Shown in pieces: positions 17,088 to 25,463 of a stretch of DNA of 64,000 nt (position 1 is its first letter; each line of letters begins with the position of its first letter). The DNA lies in contig NZ_WEHX01000004.1 in assembly GCF_009183815.1 (NCBI RefSeq), positions 1 through 64,000 of the forward strand. Reading direction: 5' to 3'. A program made the translations under genes and the position numbers. This DNA is from Sutterella seckii (GTDB lineage Bacteria > Pseudomonadota > Gammaproteobacteria > Burkholderiales > Burkholderiaceae_F). The notes below the pieces were generated by a model, which searched no databases, was not told the origin of the DNA, and worked only from the letters and a program-made list of their open reading frames with translations.

Positions 17088-18368
17088 ATGGCAGTAAGTG
17101 CAGAATTTCAGGGCATTCTTGATGCGCTTGAGGATCCAAGGCTCCTCGTAAGATCGGATTACACCGTGGCTTATGCGAATCGTGCTTTCCGTCAAAAATT
17201 CGGCATCGATGATTTTGAGGGGCGGAAATGTCATGAGCTGGTTTTTCATGACCTCAACCCCTGCGGAAGCTGCGGACGCATTTGTCCGATGGATAAATCC
17301 GTTTTTTCCCGGCAGGTTGAGCGTGCGCTCGAAAGGGAACTTGTGCCCGGGGGCGAACGCTTCCTCGAATTGGAATCGGTGCCTGTCGCTGCCGCAGATG
17401 GAAGTCCTGTTTACTTTATGGAGCGCATCCGCATCCGTGATGATGCGCAGAATGCGGCCCTTCGCGAGGGTATTGTTGCCCGCAGTCCGGCAACAAGGCG
17501 CGTGCTCAACGCCATTGCCCGTGTGGCTACCTTGAACGTGCCGGTGCTTTTTTGCGGCCCCGGAGGATGCGGCAAGCAAAGCTTCACGCGCTTTTTGCAT
17601 GAGAATTCACGACGTGCTGTGAATGCGCTCGTGAAGCTCGACTGCACCGCGCTTACGGATGAGCGATTTGAGGACGAGCTTCTCGGCAGGTCGGCAAAGC
17701 TTGGCGGATCGAGGACGGGCGGCCTCGCCTCCCGTCCGGGCGGGACGCTTTATTTTGATGAAATATCTGCGCTTAGCCCGGGGCTTCAGCGGCGTCTCCT
17801 GACGCTGCTGGAATCCGGCTTCGTGCGTGAAGCCGGAAGCGCGCAGAGCGTTGCGCTCGACTGGCGCGTTGTCTGTTCGACCAATGCAGAGGATCCGGAC
17901 AGGCTGGTGGCGTCGGGCGCGCTTCGGGAAGATTTGTGGCTGAGGCTCTGCGTGGCGCGCATTGATGTGCCGCCACTCAAAGATCGGCGCGAAGACATCG
18001 GAGAGCTCGCGGAGCTCATCCTGCGCCGTACGGGAGACGGTGAATCCGCGGAAATATCCTCTGAAGTTCTGGCGCTGCTTCTCAAGTGCAGCTGGCCGGG
18101 TAATATTCGCGAGCTTGAATGTGCGCTCATGCGTGCGCAGCTTCTTGCGGGCGGGAGGAAAATTCGTCCTGCTGATCTGGAAGCCCCGCGCTATTCGGAG
18201 CTTTCCGCAGAGGATGTCTGCGGCGATACGCTTTTAGAGGAAGAGTCGCGCTGGCAGGGAACCCGGGCAGGACTTGCCCGTCGAATGGGGCTATCCGAGC
18301 GCACGCTTTACCGCAGACTTCAGGAAGCCAGAGAGCTACAGCAGAAAAAGGAGAAAGGAACAAAATGA
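17088..18368 (+). CDS. PAS - AAA+ - Fis-type HTH regulator lacking the GAFTGA loop
   Basis: A 426-residue regulator built like the NtrC class. The PAS domain is at about 8-120 and contains a cysteine cluster C48, C59, C62, C66 with H54 (CHELVFH, PCGSCGRICP). The AAA+ domain is at about 130-345 with Walker A GPGGCGKQ (157-164) and Walker B TLYFDEI (220-226). CSWPGNIRELE is at 334-344 and the helix-turn-helix at about 393-415. Where sigma-54 activators carry GAFTGA, this protein reads DELLGRSAKLGGSRTGGL (197-213), so it probably does not drive sigma-54. TyrR-like sigma-70 control is an alternative. ATG 17088 was chosen because residues from an upstream ATG at 16974 do not resemble a PAS extension. 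It is divergent from cyd and coupled (ATGA) to a hydrolase. Confidence 0.85.
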   Translation: MAVSAEFQGILDALEDPRLLVRSDYTVAYANRAFRQKFGIDDFEGRKCHELVFHDLNPCGSCGRICPMDKSVFSRQVERALERELVPGGERFLELESVPVAAADGSPVYFMERIRIRDDAQNAALREGIVARSPATRRVLNAIARVATLNVPVLFCGPGGCGKQSFTRFLHENSRRAVNALVKLDCTALTDERFEDELLGRSAKLGGSRTGGLASRPGGTLYFDEISALSPGLQRRLLTLLESGFVREAGSAQSVALDWRVVCSTNAEDPDRLVASGALREDLWLRLCVARIDVPPLKDRREDIGELAELILRRTGDGESAEISSEVLALLLKCSWPGNIRELECALMRAQLLAGGRKIRPADLEAPRYSELSAEDVCGDTLLEEESRWQGTRAGLARRMGLSERTLYRRLQEARELQQKKEKGTK

Positions 18369-19282
18369 CCGCGTCGATGAGACCCGAGGAGCGGCTTTTC
18401 TTTCGGCTTACCGAAGGAGAGGAGCGCATTGGCATCTCGAGAGGCGAGGCGGCAATTGCTGCTGCGCTTGCACGGGCAGGAAAAACTGCCCGAGGACTGC
18501 TCATCCTCGTGCACGGAGCGGCTTCCAACGCTTCGCGCTGGGAGGAATTCGTAGAAAAAACGAGGCTCAGGGACAACTGGGATATTCTGCGCTTCGACCT
18601 CCGGGGGCATGGGGCGAGTCCCTCGCGTACTGCCGGAACGCTCGAAGCGCATGCCTGCGACATTGCGGCTCTCATGGATCTCCTCGGACGCAGGCGCGCG
18701 GTAATTCTCGGCCATAGCCTGGGCGCCGCAGTGGCCATGAATTTTGCTGCGAAGTATCCCGAACGCGTTGAGGGGCTGATTCTCCTCGATCCGCTGCTCT
18801 CAAATTGTCTGACTCCGAAGGCAATTGAAATGCGAAGGAAGCGCTGGATGCCGGCTCTTCTTGAAAAAATCGGCATTGTTTCCCGGGAGCTTCATCTGCA
18901 GCGCCGTCTGCCGCCCTACAACCTTCGCACGGGCGACGAGGCTGCGCGGCTCAAGATTGCCGAAGGCGGAGAGGCGCTGGAAGCCTTTGTGAAGGAGTAT
19001 TCCTCGCCCTGGCGCGATCTCGGGCATATCCACATGGCGGACTACGGACGGGATTTGCTTGAGGTCGGTCGTCCGAGTCCGGAGCTTTCCAGGATTAAGG
19101 CGCCGGTGCTCATCATCGGGGCTTCCTCCGGGAGCTACACGGATCCTGAGGCGATGCGACGCGAAGCCGGGGCGCTTACTGACGGAGAGTTTGTGCTGCT
19201 CAAATGCCGTCACTGGCCGGTAACGGAATGTCTTCAGGACCTGATTGCGGTCGTTGAGGACTGGATGCAGCGTCATTTCTGA
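18365..19282 (+). CDS. Alpha/beta-fold hydrolase
   Basis: A 305-residue cytosolic hydrolase. The oxyanion region is ILVHGAASNASRWEEF, the nucleophile elbow GHSLGAAVAMNFA supplies Ser, and the C-terminal CRHWPVTE supplies the probable His. The acid is likely the Asp in SYTDPEA, after the strand ending VLIIGASSG. There is a long cap insertion near 150-225. The substrate cannot be told. Its ATG overlaps the stop of the PAS/AAA+ regulator, so the two are translated together, and the hydrolase may act in whatever pathway the regulator senses. Confidence 0.88.
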   Translation: MTASMRPEERLFFRLTEGEERIGISRGEAAIAAALARAGKTARGLLILVHGAASNASRWEEFVEKTRLRDNWDILRFDLRGHGASPSRTAGTLEAHACDIAALMDLLGRRRAVILGHSLGAAVAMNFAAKYPERVEGLILLDPLLSNCLTPKAIEMRRKRWMPALLEKIGIVSRELHLQRRLPPYNLRTGDEAARLKIAEGGEALEAFVKEYSSPWRDLGHIHMADYGRDLLEVGRPSPELSRIKAPVLIIGASSGSYTDPEAMRREAGALTDGEFVLLKCRHWPVTECLQDLIAVVEDWMQRHF

Positions 19283-19290
19283 GGGACAAA

Positions 19291-19326
19291 GAAAAAGCCG
19301 CCGAGATTTCCCCGAGCGGCTTTTTC
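19291..19326. terminator. Bidirectional intrinsic terminator
   Basis: GAAAAAGCCGC (19291-19301) and GCGGCTTTTTC (19316-19326) form an 11-bp stem with T-runs on both strands, between the convergent hydrolase and DUF1801 genes. Confidence 0.93.
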
Positions 19327-19350
19327 TAATGCGCAAGTGCCGATTTTCGG

Positions 19351-19860
19351 TTACTTGGCGGCCGGTTCGCCCGCCGGAGCATCGCCGGCGCCTTCCTCAT
19401 CGTGATTGACGACGATGCGCACGATGGGAGGCGCAACAGCGGCGTCTTCCTCGCGAATGCCCCAGACCTCTAGAAGCTCGCTCTGAGACGGCATCTCGCT
19501 TGCCGGTCTTGCACGGCGAAGCTTGAGCGAATTGCGGACGACGGTTTCCACAACATCGAGCGGCAGGCAGTTCAGATCCTTGAACTCGATTGAGCGATGC
19601 TCGGTATCGAGTCCCTTCCAGCGTTCCTCATTGCCGGCAGCGGCGTCTTTTTCTGCGTAATAGAGGATGAGAGACTTCTCATGAGACTTGACGGCAAAAA
19701 TCGGTCCGTCAAGCTCATAGAAGGCAAGACCGAAGCGCATGCTTTCACGCACGCCTCGGGCGGAGCGTCGGATCATGCTGCAGACTCTGGCCATTGCAAC
19801 GCGGCGATCGTTGGGCAGACTCTGGAGATAGCCTCCCACCGTGGTGGCTGCAGGTACCAT
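19351..19860 (-). CDS. DUF1801 (YdhG-like) domain protein
   Basis: This 169-residue protein opens with the DUF1801 pattern: VGGYLQSLPNDRRVAMARVCSMIRRSARGVRESMRFGLAFYELDGP, then a basic and aromatic core (VKSHEKSLILYYAEKD). The C-terminus is an acidic Ala/Gly/Pro tail (EEGAGDAPAGEPAAK). DUF1801 proteins are small cytosolic proteins; some have been linked to iron-chaperone-like or stress roles, and none is secure here. The start at ATG 19860 is fixed by TTAGGGGGAAAAG just upstream. An extra 19 codons of open frame before it are not likely to be translated. Confidence 0.82.
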   Translation of the reverse strand: MVPAATTVGGYLQSLPNDRRVAMARVCSMIRRSARGVRESMRFGLAFYELDGPIFAVKSHEKSLILYYAEKDAAAGNEERWKGLDTEHRSIEFKDLNCLPLDVVETVVRNSLKLRRARPASEMPSQSELLEVWGIREEDAAVAPPIVRIVVNHDEEGAGDAPAGEPAAK

Positions 19861-19987
19861 GACTACTTTTCCCCCTAATAAAAATATAGGCTTCGGGCTC
19901 CCAAAGAGAGCTCGCAAGCCGCAAGAGAATAGATTTTAGCAAACCGGACGGGGGCTTTCCCGACTCGGACAGTCAGGTTTTTGTTTC

Positions 19988-20469
19988 TCAGCGGTAAAAC
20001 ACATAGCGTGCGCGAAACGGCACCCGGAGATACTGACCTATTTGCGAGGCTGTGCATGTGACGAGCGGCATGCCTCCGGAAGGCTGTCGGCGGGCGATGT
20101 AGCGAACGCCTTCGAGGATCCCGCGGCCTTCGGACTGGGCGGAAAAAACGGCTGTGCGCAGATCCCGGGGAGAGATCTGTTCCCCCTGGCTGATGATTTT
20201 CGCGTGAATCGTGGAGCCGTCGCGGGCAGTAATGCCGAAGTTCGGCTGCAGTACTGCCTGGCGCTGCCCGGCGTCATTCAGAAGCTCTCCTTCCGTTTGT
20301 ACGAAATTCCAGAAAAAGCCTTCTGAATCATAGGAACATTGGAATACCATCGTCCGCGGGCTTCCCATGAATAGACGGCTGTAGCGTCCTTCAGCGGATC
20401 GGGGGTGAACTGAATGGTGGTGCAGCTCGCGAGGAGAAGGATCGCGAACAGGGCGGAAAGGGCGCGCAT
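19988..20469 (-). pseudogene. DUF3455-type lipoprotein gene with a single-base frameshift
   Basis: Two overlapping frames make up one family member. The first (ATG 20469) encodes a lipoprotein signal, ALFAILLLASC with acylated Cys16, then TTIQFTPDPLKDATAVYSWEA. The second continues TMVFQCSYDSEGFFWNFVQTE and runs to RVPFRARYVFYR, with DGSTIHAKIISQGEQ, YIARRQPSGGMPLVTC and YVFY matching the DUF3455 profile. Reading passes from one frame to the other near 20350-20360 (CCCGCGGACG on the coding strand), where one extra base would restore a continuous protein of about 160 residues. It is either a recent pseudogene or a sequencing error. Function unknown. Confidence 0.75.
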
Positions 20470-20602
20470 AAGGGTGCTTGAGAGTAGGAAGGTGATGCAC
20501 GAAAGTCTAGCGGCAGCATCCTTAATGTGCCGCTCCGTGAAATGTGTCCTTCGGAAAAAGCCTCGCGTAACCTTCGTTAATCTTGCTAGAGTGGAACTCT
20601 AG
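20470..20602 (+). promoter_or_regulatory. Intergenic region with probable promoter and perfect inverted repeat for the oxidoreductase operon
   Basis: No gene is seen in 20470-20602. An extended -10-like element TGCTAGAGT (20584-20592) is overlapped by CTAGAGT (20586-20592), GGA, ACTCTAG (20596-20602), an inverted repeat with perfect 7-bp arms. No good -35 is present, which fits an extended -10 promoter under activator or repressor control. The role is inferred from position. Confidence 0.5.
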
Positions 20603-20622
20603 AAAACAATTTCAAAGAACCC

Positions 20623-20878
20623 GCTCTGTCGGAAGCTTCTAGACCCGGCATCGCTGACTGTATTTTTCAGGCGGCGCGACAGCTTCGGACAGAGCCAACC
20701 CGGCCGGACCCTCGGTTGCGGCAGCCCTTTCGTCATGCCTTCAAAGAGAGGCAGAGAACGGGCTGCAAAACCTCGGACGGGGCATAGAGAAGCGCCTCCG
20801 GCAGAAAGATTTCTGCCGGAGACTTCGGCATAGCTTCGTCCGCGCGTTCGGCCTCTTTTCCGCAAAGAGGGATCCGAA
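20623..20878 (+). ncRNA. Long structured 5' leader of the 2-oxoacid oxidoreductase operon
   Basis: Four hairpins follow one another. The first is 20623-20637 with 20681-20695 (15 bp, one mismatch, core GCTCTGTC/GACAGAGC). The second is 20721-20727 with 20760-20766 (GCAGCCC/GGGCTGC), enclosing TGCCT/AGGCA at 20736-20740/20749-20753. The third is 20796-20807 with 20810-20821 (12 bp perfect, 2-base loop). The fourth is 20852-20858 with 20864-20870 (CCTCTTT/AAAGAGG). The last hairpin contains the ribosome-binding sequence AAAGAGG of the GTG start at 20879, so its closure would block translation. No known riboswitch consensus is visible, including that for thiamine pyrophosphate. Confidence 0.55.
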
Positions 20879-21457
20879 GTGTTTCAGATTCGTATACATG
20901 GCCGCGGGGGCCAGGGCGTTGTGACGGCAGCAGAAATGCTTGCGCTCGCGGGCTTCATGGAAGGACATAAGGCACAGGCTTTCCCAAGCTTTGGTTCTGA
21001 ACGAACCGGGGCTCCGGTGGTCGCTTTTGCACGCCTTTCTCCGACCGAAATCCGCCTGCGCGAACCCGTGCTTGAACCCGATGTGGTTTTGATCCAGGAC
21101 CGCACGCTTTTGGAGAGCGTTCCTGTTTTTGCAGGACTCAGGCCCGACGGCTTCGTTCTGGTGAATTCGAGCCAGACGCCTGAAGCGCTTGGACTCGGCG
21201 ACCTGAAGCGCGAGCTTCCGGAGGGGCACGTCATGTGCGTGCCGGCTACAAAGTTCGCGCTTGCAGCGCTTGGGAGACCGCTTCCCGGTGCAGGGATGCT
21301 TGCCGGGTTTGCTGCAATGACGTCGATGATGCAGCTCAAGAGCGTTGCAGACGCGTATGCCGTCAAGTTTGCCGGCCGGATTGCTGAGGCGAATGCCGAG
21401 ATTGCCCGTCAGGCATATGAATACGTAATTGCCCAGAAGGAGACGAACCATGCTTAA
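20879..21457 (+). CDS. porG: 2-oxoacid:acceptor oxidoreductase gamma subunit (probably pyruvate)
   Basis: A 192-residue gamma subunit of the pyruvate:ferredoxin oxidoreductase family. The N-terminus FQIRIHGRGGQGVVTAAEMLALAGF is the family signature (GxGGQGV), followed by SFGSERTGAPVVAF. Translation starts at GTG 20879, whose ribosome-binding site is within a hairpin. The stop overlaps the alpha-subunit start by eight bases. It is the first of four genes (gamma, alpha, beta, flavoprotein). Pyruvate is the most likely substrate; the sequence does not exclude another 2-oxoacid. Confidence 0.88.
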   Translation: MFQIRIHGRGGQGVVTAAEMLALAGFMEGHKAQAFPSFGSERTGAPVVAFARLSPTEIRLREPVLEPDVVLIQDRTLLESVPVFAGLRPDGFVLVNSSQTPEALGLGDLKRELPEGHVMCVPATKFALAALGRPLPGAGMLAGFAAMTSMMQLKSVADAYAVKFAGRIAEANAEIARQAYEYVIAQKETNHA

Positions 21458-22715
21458 GCAGCTCGAAGGCAGCCAGGGCGTAGCGCAGGCGGTCGCGCTT
21501 TGCAGGCCTGACGTGGTGTGCGCCTACCCGATTTCTCCTCAGACCCACATTGTTGAAAATCTTGGTCTCCTTTGCCGCAAAGGGGTGCTTGCCGACTGCG
21601 AGTACATCAATGTGGAAAGCGAGTTCGCTGCGATGTCTGTGGCAATCGGCGCCTCGGTGGCGGGCGGCCGCGCCTATACGGCAACGGCCAGCCAGGGTCT
21701 TCTTTATATGGCGGAGGCCGTCTACAACGCGGGCGGGCTTGGGCTTCCCGTGGTGATGACAGTAGCCAACCGCGCGATCGGCGCTCCGATCAATATCTGG
21801 AACGATCACTCAGACTCCATGAGCCAGCGCGACTGCGGCTGGATTCAGCTTTTTGCTGAAAATAATCAGGAAGCGTGCGATCTCCACATCCAGGCCTTCC
21901 GCATTGCCGAGGAAATGTCCATCCCCGTCATGGTTTGCATGGATGGGTTCGTGCTCACGCACGCGTTTGAGGAAATGGACATTCCGGATCAGGCGTCTGT
22001 CGATGCTTTCCTGCCGCCCTACCGGCCTCGCCAGCAGCTCGATCCTGATCATCCCTATTCCATCGGGGCAATGGTCGGCCCCGAAGCATTCACCGAGGTC
22101 CGCTGGCTCGCAGAACGTCGGATGCAGGAAGCCATTCCTGTGATTGAGAAAACACAGGCGCTTTTCCACGAAATCTTCGGCCGCAATTCCGGCGGGCTTC
22201 TCTCGACCTACCGCATGGAAGATGCTGAAGCCGCCGTGCTGGTAATGGGCGCGCTTGCCGGGACCGTCAAGGATGCGGTGGATGAAATGCGCGAAGACGG
22301 AGCGAGAATCGGCGTCGTCGTTCTTAAGAGCTTCCGCCCCTTCCCCTTCAAGGCATTGAGGGAGGCGCTGAAGTCTCTGCGCAGCGTGGTGGTGATGGAG
22401 CGCATGGTGAGCGCAGGCGGCGCAGGTGCAGTTTCGCTTGAGGTCATGAAGGCGCTCAGGGGACTCCCGGTTCGTCAGAGCACGCTGATTGCTGGGCTCG
22501 GCGGGCGCGCCGTCACGCGTCAGGCTTTGAAGCCCTACTTTGCCCGGGCGCTTGCCGGAACGCTCGAAGAAGAGGAAATCTTCCTTGATCTTGACGAGGA
22601 GCTCGTTCGCCGGCAGATGGAGCGCGAAAAAGCTTCGCGCCATATCGGCCCTGTTGCCGAAGCCCTCAACCGTCATGTCAATGAACGCAAACTTGCCCGG
22701 GGCGAGGAGATCTGA
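21450..22715 (+). CDS. porA: 2-oxoacid:acceptor oxidoreductase alpha subunit (probably pyruvate)
   Basis: A 421-residue alpha subunit. It opens LEGSQGVAQAVALCRPDVVCAYPISPQTHIVE, the pyrimidine-binding domain of thiamine-dependent 2-oxoacid oxidoreductases. It continues INVESEFAAMSVAIGASVAGGRAYTATASQGL, which holds the active-site glutamate region. The C-terminal domain II (SFRPFPFKALREALKSL) is typical. ATG 21450 is fixed by AGAAGGAGA; an upstream in-frame ATG at 21429 lies inside the gamma gene. The beta subunit follows after two bases. Confidence 0.9.
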   Translation: MLKQLEGSQGVAQAVALCRPDVVCAYPISPQTHIVENLGLLCRKGVLADCEYINVESEFAAMSVAIGASVAGGRAYTATASQGLLYMAEAVYNAGGLGLPVVMTVANRAIGAPINIWNDHSDSMSQRDCGWIQLFAENNQEACDLHIQAFRIAEEMSIPVMVCMDGFVLTHAFEEMDIPDQASVDAFLPPYRPRQQLDPDHPYSIGAMVGPEAFTEVRWLAERRMQEAIPVIEKTQALFHEIFGRNSGGLLSTYRMEDAEAAVLVMGALAGTVKDAVDEMREDGARIGVVVLKSFRPFPFKALREALKSLRSVVVMERMVSAGGAGAVSLEVMKALRGLPVRQSTLIAGLGGRAVTRQALKPYFARALAGTLEEEEIFLDLDEELVRRQMEREKASRHIGPVAEALNRHVNERKLARGEEI

Positions 22716-22717
22716 AC

Positions 22718-23785
22718 ATGTCTCAGTCGGAAATTCATTTCTATCAGACCGGCACGTTCACGGCCGGCAATCGGCTGCTCGGGCCTGAATCGAGATCCGT
22801 GCAGTCTTCCATGGAGCGTTTTAATTCCCTCACTTCGGGGCACCGCGCCTGTCAGGGTTGCGGCGAAGCGCTTGGCGCCCGCTATGCCGTGGATGCGGCA
22901 ATGCGGGCTACGGGAGGCAGACTGACTGCGGCAAATGCCACCGGGTGCCTGGAAGTCTTTTCAACGCCCTATCCGGAAACGAGCTGGCAGCTTCCCTGGT
23001 TCCATTCTCTTTTCGGCAATACGGCCGCAGTCGCCACCGGCATGGCCGCCGCATTCCGGGCCCGGGCCAAAAAGGAAGGAACGGAGCCTACGCGGGTCAT
23101 TGCCATGGGGGGCGACGGCGGCACGACCGATATCGGCTTCGGCTGCCTTTCGGGCATGTTTGAGCGTAATGACGATGTGCTCTATATCTGCTACGACAAC
23201 GAGGCCTATATGAATACCGGCGTGCAGCGTTCGTCTGCAACGCCGCCGGCGGCAAGAACGGCCACCACGCAGATTGCCGGGAGCGAACCGGGCAATCAGT
23301 GGGGGCAGGGCAAGGACGTGCCGCTCATCGCCATGGCGCACGGCATTCCGTATGTCGCAACCGCGACGGTAGCGGACCTTCGGGATCTGGAGCGCAAGGT
23401 TGAAAAGGCGATGAGCATGCACGGCGCACGCTACATCCACATTTTTGTCCCTTGCCCGCTCGGCTGGGGCACCGCTTCCGGAAAGACCATCGAGGTTGCG
23501 CGTCTTGCGCAGGAAACCGGCATTTTCCCGGTTTTTGAAGCCGAGTACGGGGAAGTGACGAGTTCCTACAAAATTCGCCGACGCCAGCCGGTGGAAGCGT
23601 ATCTGAAGCTGCAGAAGCGCTTTGCGCATCTTTTCGGCAAGAAAGGAGACCCGGCGGTTGTCGCCCGCATCCAGGAGCTTGCGGACCGCAATATTGAAAA
23701 ATTCAACCTCATGGCCGGGGACGACGGCCGCGAGGTTCAGATTCCCGTCGCCGCGCAGGCTGAAGAGCGCAGCCAGCAGATCTGA
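22718..23785 (+). CDS. porB: 2-oxoacid:acceptor oxidoreductase beta subunit (thiamine pyrophosphate binding)
   Basis: A 355-residue beta subunit. The cysteines that bind the proximal 4Fe-4S cluster are seen in ACQGCGEALGAR and ATGCLEVF. The thiamine pyrophosphate and magnesium motif is GGDGGTTDIGFGCLSG, ending at YDNEAYMNTGVQRS. A C-terminal cluster cysteine lies in FVPCPLGWGT. Together with the alpha chain it catalyses CoA-dependent oxidative decarboxylation of a 2-oxoacid, most likely pyruvate to acetyl-CoA. GAGGAG precedes its ATG. Confidence 0.9.
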   Translation: MSQSEIHFYQTGTFTAGNRLLGPESRSVQSSMERFNSLTSGHRACQGCGEALGARYAVDAAMRATGGRLTAANATGCLEVFSTPYPETSWQLPWFHSLFGNTAAVATGMAAAFRARAKKEGTEPTRVIAMGGDGGTTDIGFGCLSGMFERNDDVLYICYDNEAYMNTGVQRSSATPPAARTATTQIAGSEPGNQWGQGKDVPLIAMAHGIPYVATATVADLRDLERKVEKAMSMHGARYIHIFVPCPLGWGTASGKTIEVARLAQETGIFPVFEAEYGEVTSSYKIRRRQPVEAYLKLQKRFAHLFGKKGDPAVVARIQELADRNIEKFNLMAGDDGREVQIPVAAQAEERSQQI

Positions 23786-23800
23786 AGGCGGAGGATAAAA

Positions 23801-25438
23801 ATGACCCAAGAAAAACCGTTTGCGATTACCCTCGACGTCGGATCGTCGCTCGCCAACCGGACCGGCTCCTGGCGTACGCTGAGACCCGTTTACGTGAATC
23901 GCCTTCCGCCCTGCAATGCCAAGTGCCCTGCCGGGGAAAAGTGCCGCGACTGGCTCTTTCTTGCGCAAAGCGGAGATTATGAAGGCGCCTGGAAAGAGAT
24001 TGTTGAAGACAATCCTTTCCCCGCAGTCATGGGACGCGTCTGCTACCACACCTGTCAGACGGCGTGCAATCGAGGCGATCTCGATGAGCCGGTCGGCATC
24101 AATGCCGTGGAGCGTTTTTTAGGCGACCATGCGCTCAGGCTCGGCTGGAAGCTTCCTCAGCCTGCTGAGGCAAACGGAAAGCGCATCCTGGTTGTCGGTG
24201 CCGGACCGGCAGGCCTTTCCGCGGCTTATCACCTCCGCCGCATGGGTTATGCCGTTCATGTTGTGGAGAGTGCGGAAACTGCCGGCGGCATGATGCGCTA
24301 CGGCATTCCAAAGTATCGTCTTCCGCGGGAGGTGCTTGACGCAGAAATCGCGCGCATTGAGGCTCTGGGCGTCGAATTCGAGTTCGGCCGCGAGGTTTCT
24401 GATCTGGCTGCTGAAATGAAGGCGGGCGGCTATGCCGCAGCGTTCATCGGCGCCGGAGCGTCTCTTGCGCATCGCGCCTACATCCCTGCCGGCGATGCCG
24501 CGCACATCATGGATGCCGTGAGTCTTCTCAGATCTGTGGAGTCGTCTTCGCCCGGCGAAGAACCGCTCCTCGGGCGCCGGGTCGTGGTCTATGGCGGCGG
24601 CAATACGGCGATTGACGTGGCGCGCACCGCAAAAAGGCTGGGGTCGGAACCGATCGTTGTTTACCGTCGTACGCGCGAGCGTGCGCCGGCGCATGCTTTT
24701 GAAATTGAAGAGGCGCTTGAAGAAGGCGTTTCGATGAAGTGGCTTTCCACGATTTCCGAAGCGGAACGCGGAACGATCCGCATCGAAAAGATGAAGCTCG
24801 ACGAATCGGGCTATCCGCAGCCGACGGGAGAGTACGAAACCATTGAAGCCGACAGCCTGGTTCTTGCCCTGGGGCAGGAAACCAATCTCTCTTTCCTTTC
24901 CGCTCTTCCTGATCTGAAGGTGGAAAAAGGATCGGTTGTGGTCGATGAGCGCATGATGACAAGCGTTCCGGGTATTTTTGCCGGCGGCGATGTGGTGCCG
25001 GGCGATCGCAACGTAACGGTGGCGATCGGTCACGGCAAGCGCGCGGCAAAGGCGATGGATGCCTGGCTCAGGGGCGAGATGCCCGGCGAGAAGGCGCCGG
25101 CGGATCCGGCGACCTTTGAAAAGCTTAATACCTGGTATTACGCGGATGCGCCGCAGAAGATCCGTCCTCAGCTCGACATCGTGCGGCGCCAGACGACCTT
25201 TGAAGAGGTGCTCGAAGGCCTGACCGAAGAGAACGCACTTTTTGAAGCCCGCCGCTGCATGTCCTGCGGCAACTGCTTTGAATGCGACAACTGCTACGGG
25301 GTCTGCCCGGACAATGCGGTGGTAAAGCTCGGACCCGGCAGGAAGTTCCGCTTCAATTACGACTACTGCAAGGGCTGCGGGATCTGTGCCAATGAATGTC
25401 CGTGCGGCGCCATTGAAATGGTGCGCGAGGACATCTGA
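23801..25438 (+). CDS. GltD/NfnB-like flavoprotein fused to a two-cluster ferredoxin domain, electron-transfer subunit of the 2-oxoacid oxidoreductase
   Basis: A 545-residue fusion. The N-terminal Fe-S domain (about 38-105) has CNAKCPAGEKC and CYHTCQTAC. An FAD-binding motif VVGAGPAGLSAAYHLRRMGY follows (about 130-150), then the NAD(P) motif VVYGGGNTAIDVARTAKRLG (about 263-282) and the FAD-closing GIFAGGDVVPGDRNVTVAIG. The last 65 residues form a ferredoxin with two cysteine sets (CMSCGNCFECDNCYGVCP and CKGCGICANECP). This combines glutamate-synthase small-subunit architecture with a PorD-type ferredoxin, as in NAD-linked phenylglyoxylate oxidoreductase. It may let the complex reduce NAD(P) directly. 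That use is inferred. Confidence 0.88.
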   Translation: MTQEKPFAITLDVGSSLANRTGSWRTLRPVYVNRLPPCNAKCPAGEKCRDWLFLAQSGDYEGAWKEIVEDNPFPAVMGRVCYHTCQTACNRGDLDEPVGINAVERFLGDHALRLGWKLPQPAEANGKRILVVGAGPAGLSAAYHLRRMGYAVHVVESAETAGGMMRYGIPKYRLPREVLDAEIARIEALGVEFEFGREVSDLAAEMKAGGYAAAFIGAGASLAHRAYIPAGDAAHIMDAVSLLRSVESSSPGEEPLLGRRVVVYGGGNTAIDVARTAKRLGSEPIVVYRRTRERAPAHAFEIEEALEEGVSMKWLSTISEAERGTIRIEKMKLDESGYPQPTGEYETIEADSLVLALGQETNLSFLSALPDLKVEKGSVVVDERMMTSVPGIFAGGDVVPGDRNVTVAIGHGKRAAKAMDAWLRGEMPGEKAPADPATFEKLNTWYYADAPQKIRPQLDIVRRQTTFEEVLEGLTEENALFEARRCMSCGNCFECDNCYGVCPDNAVVKLGPGRKFRFNYDYCKGCGICANECPCGAIEMVREDI

Positions 25439-25463
25439 GTAACGGAAGCGGCATAAGGTTTCC

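Noticed and set aside
20603-20878. Thiamine pyrophosphate riboswitch in front of the thiamine-dependent oxidoreductase
   Set aside because: Neither the CTGAGA nor the ACCTGATCTGGATAATGCC-type core was found.
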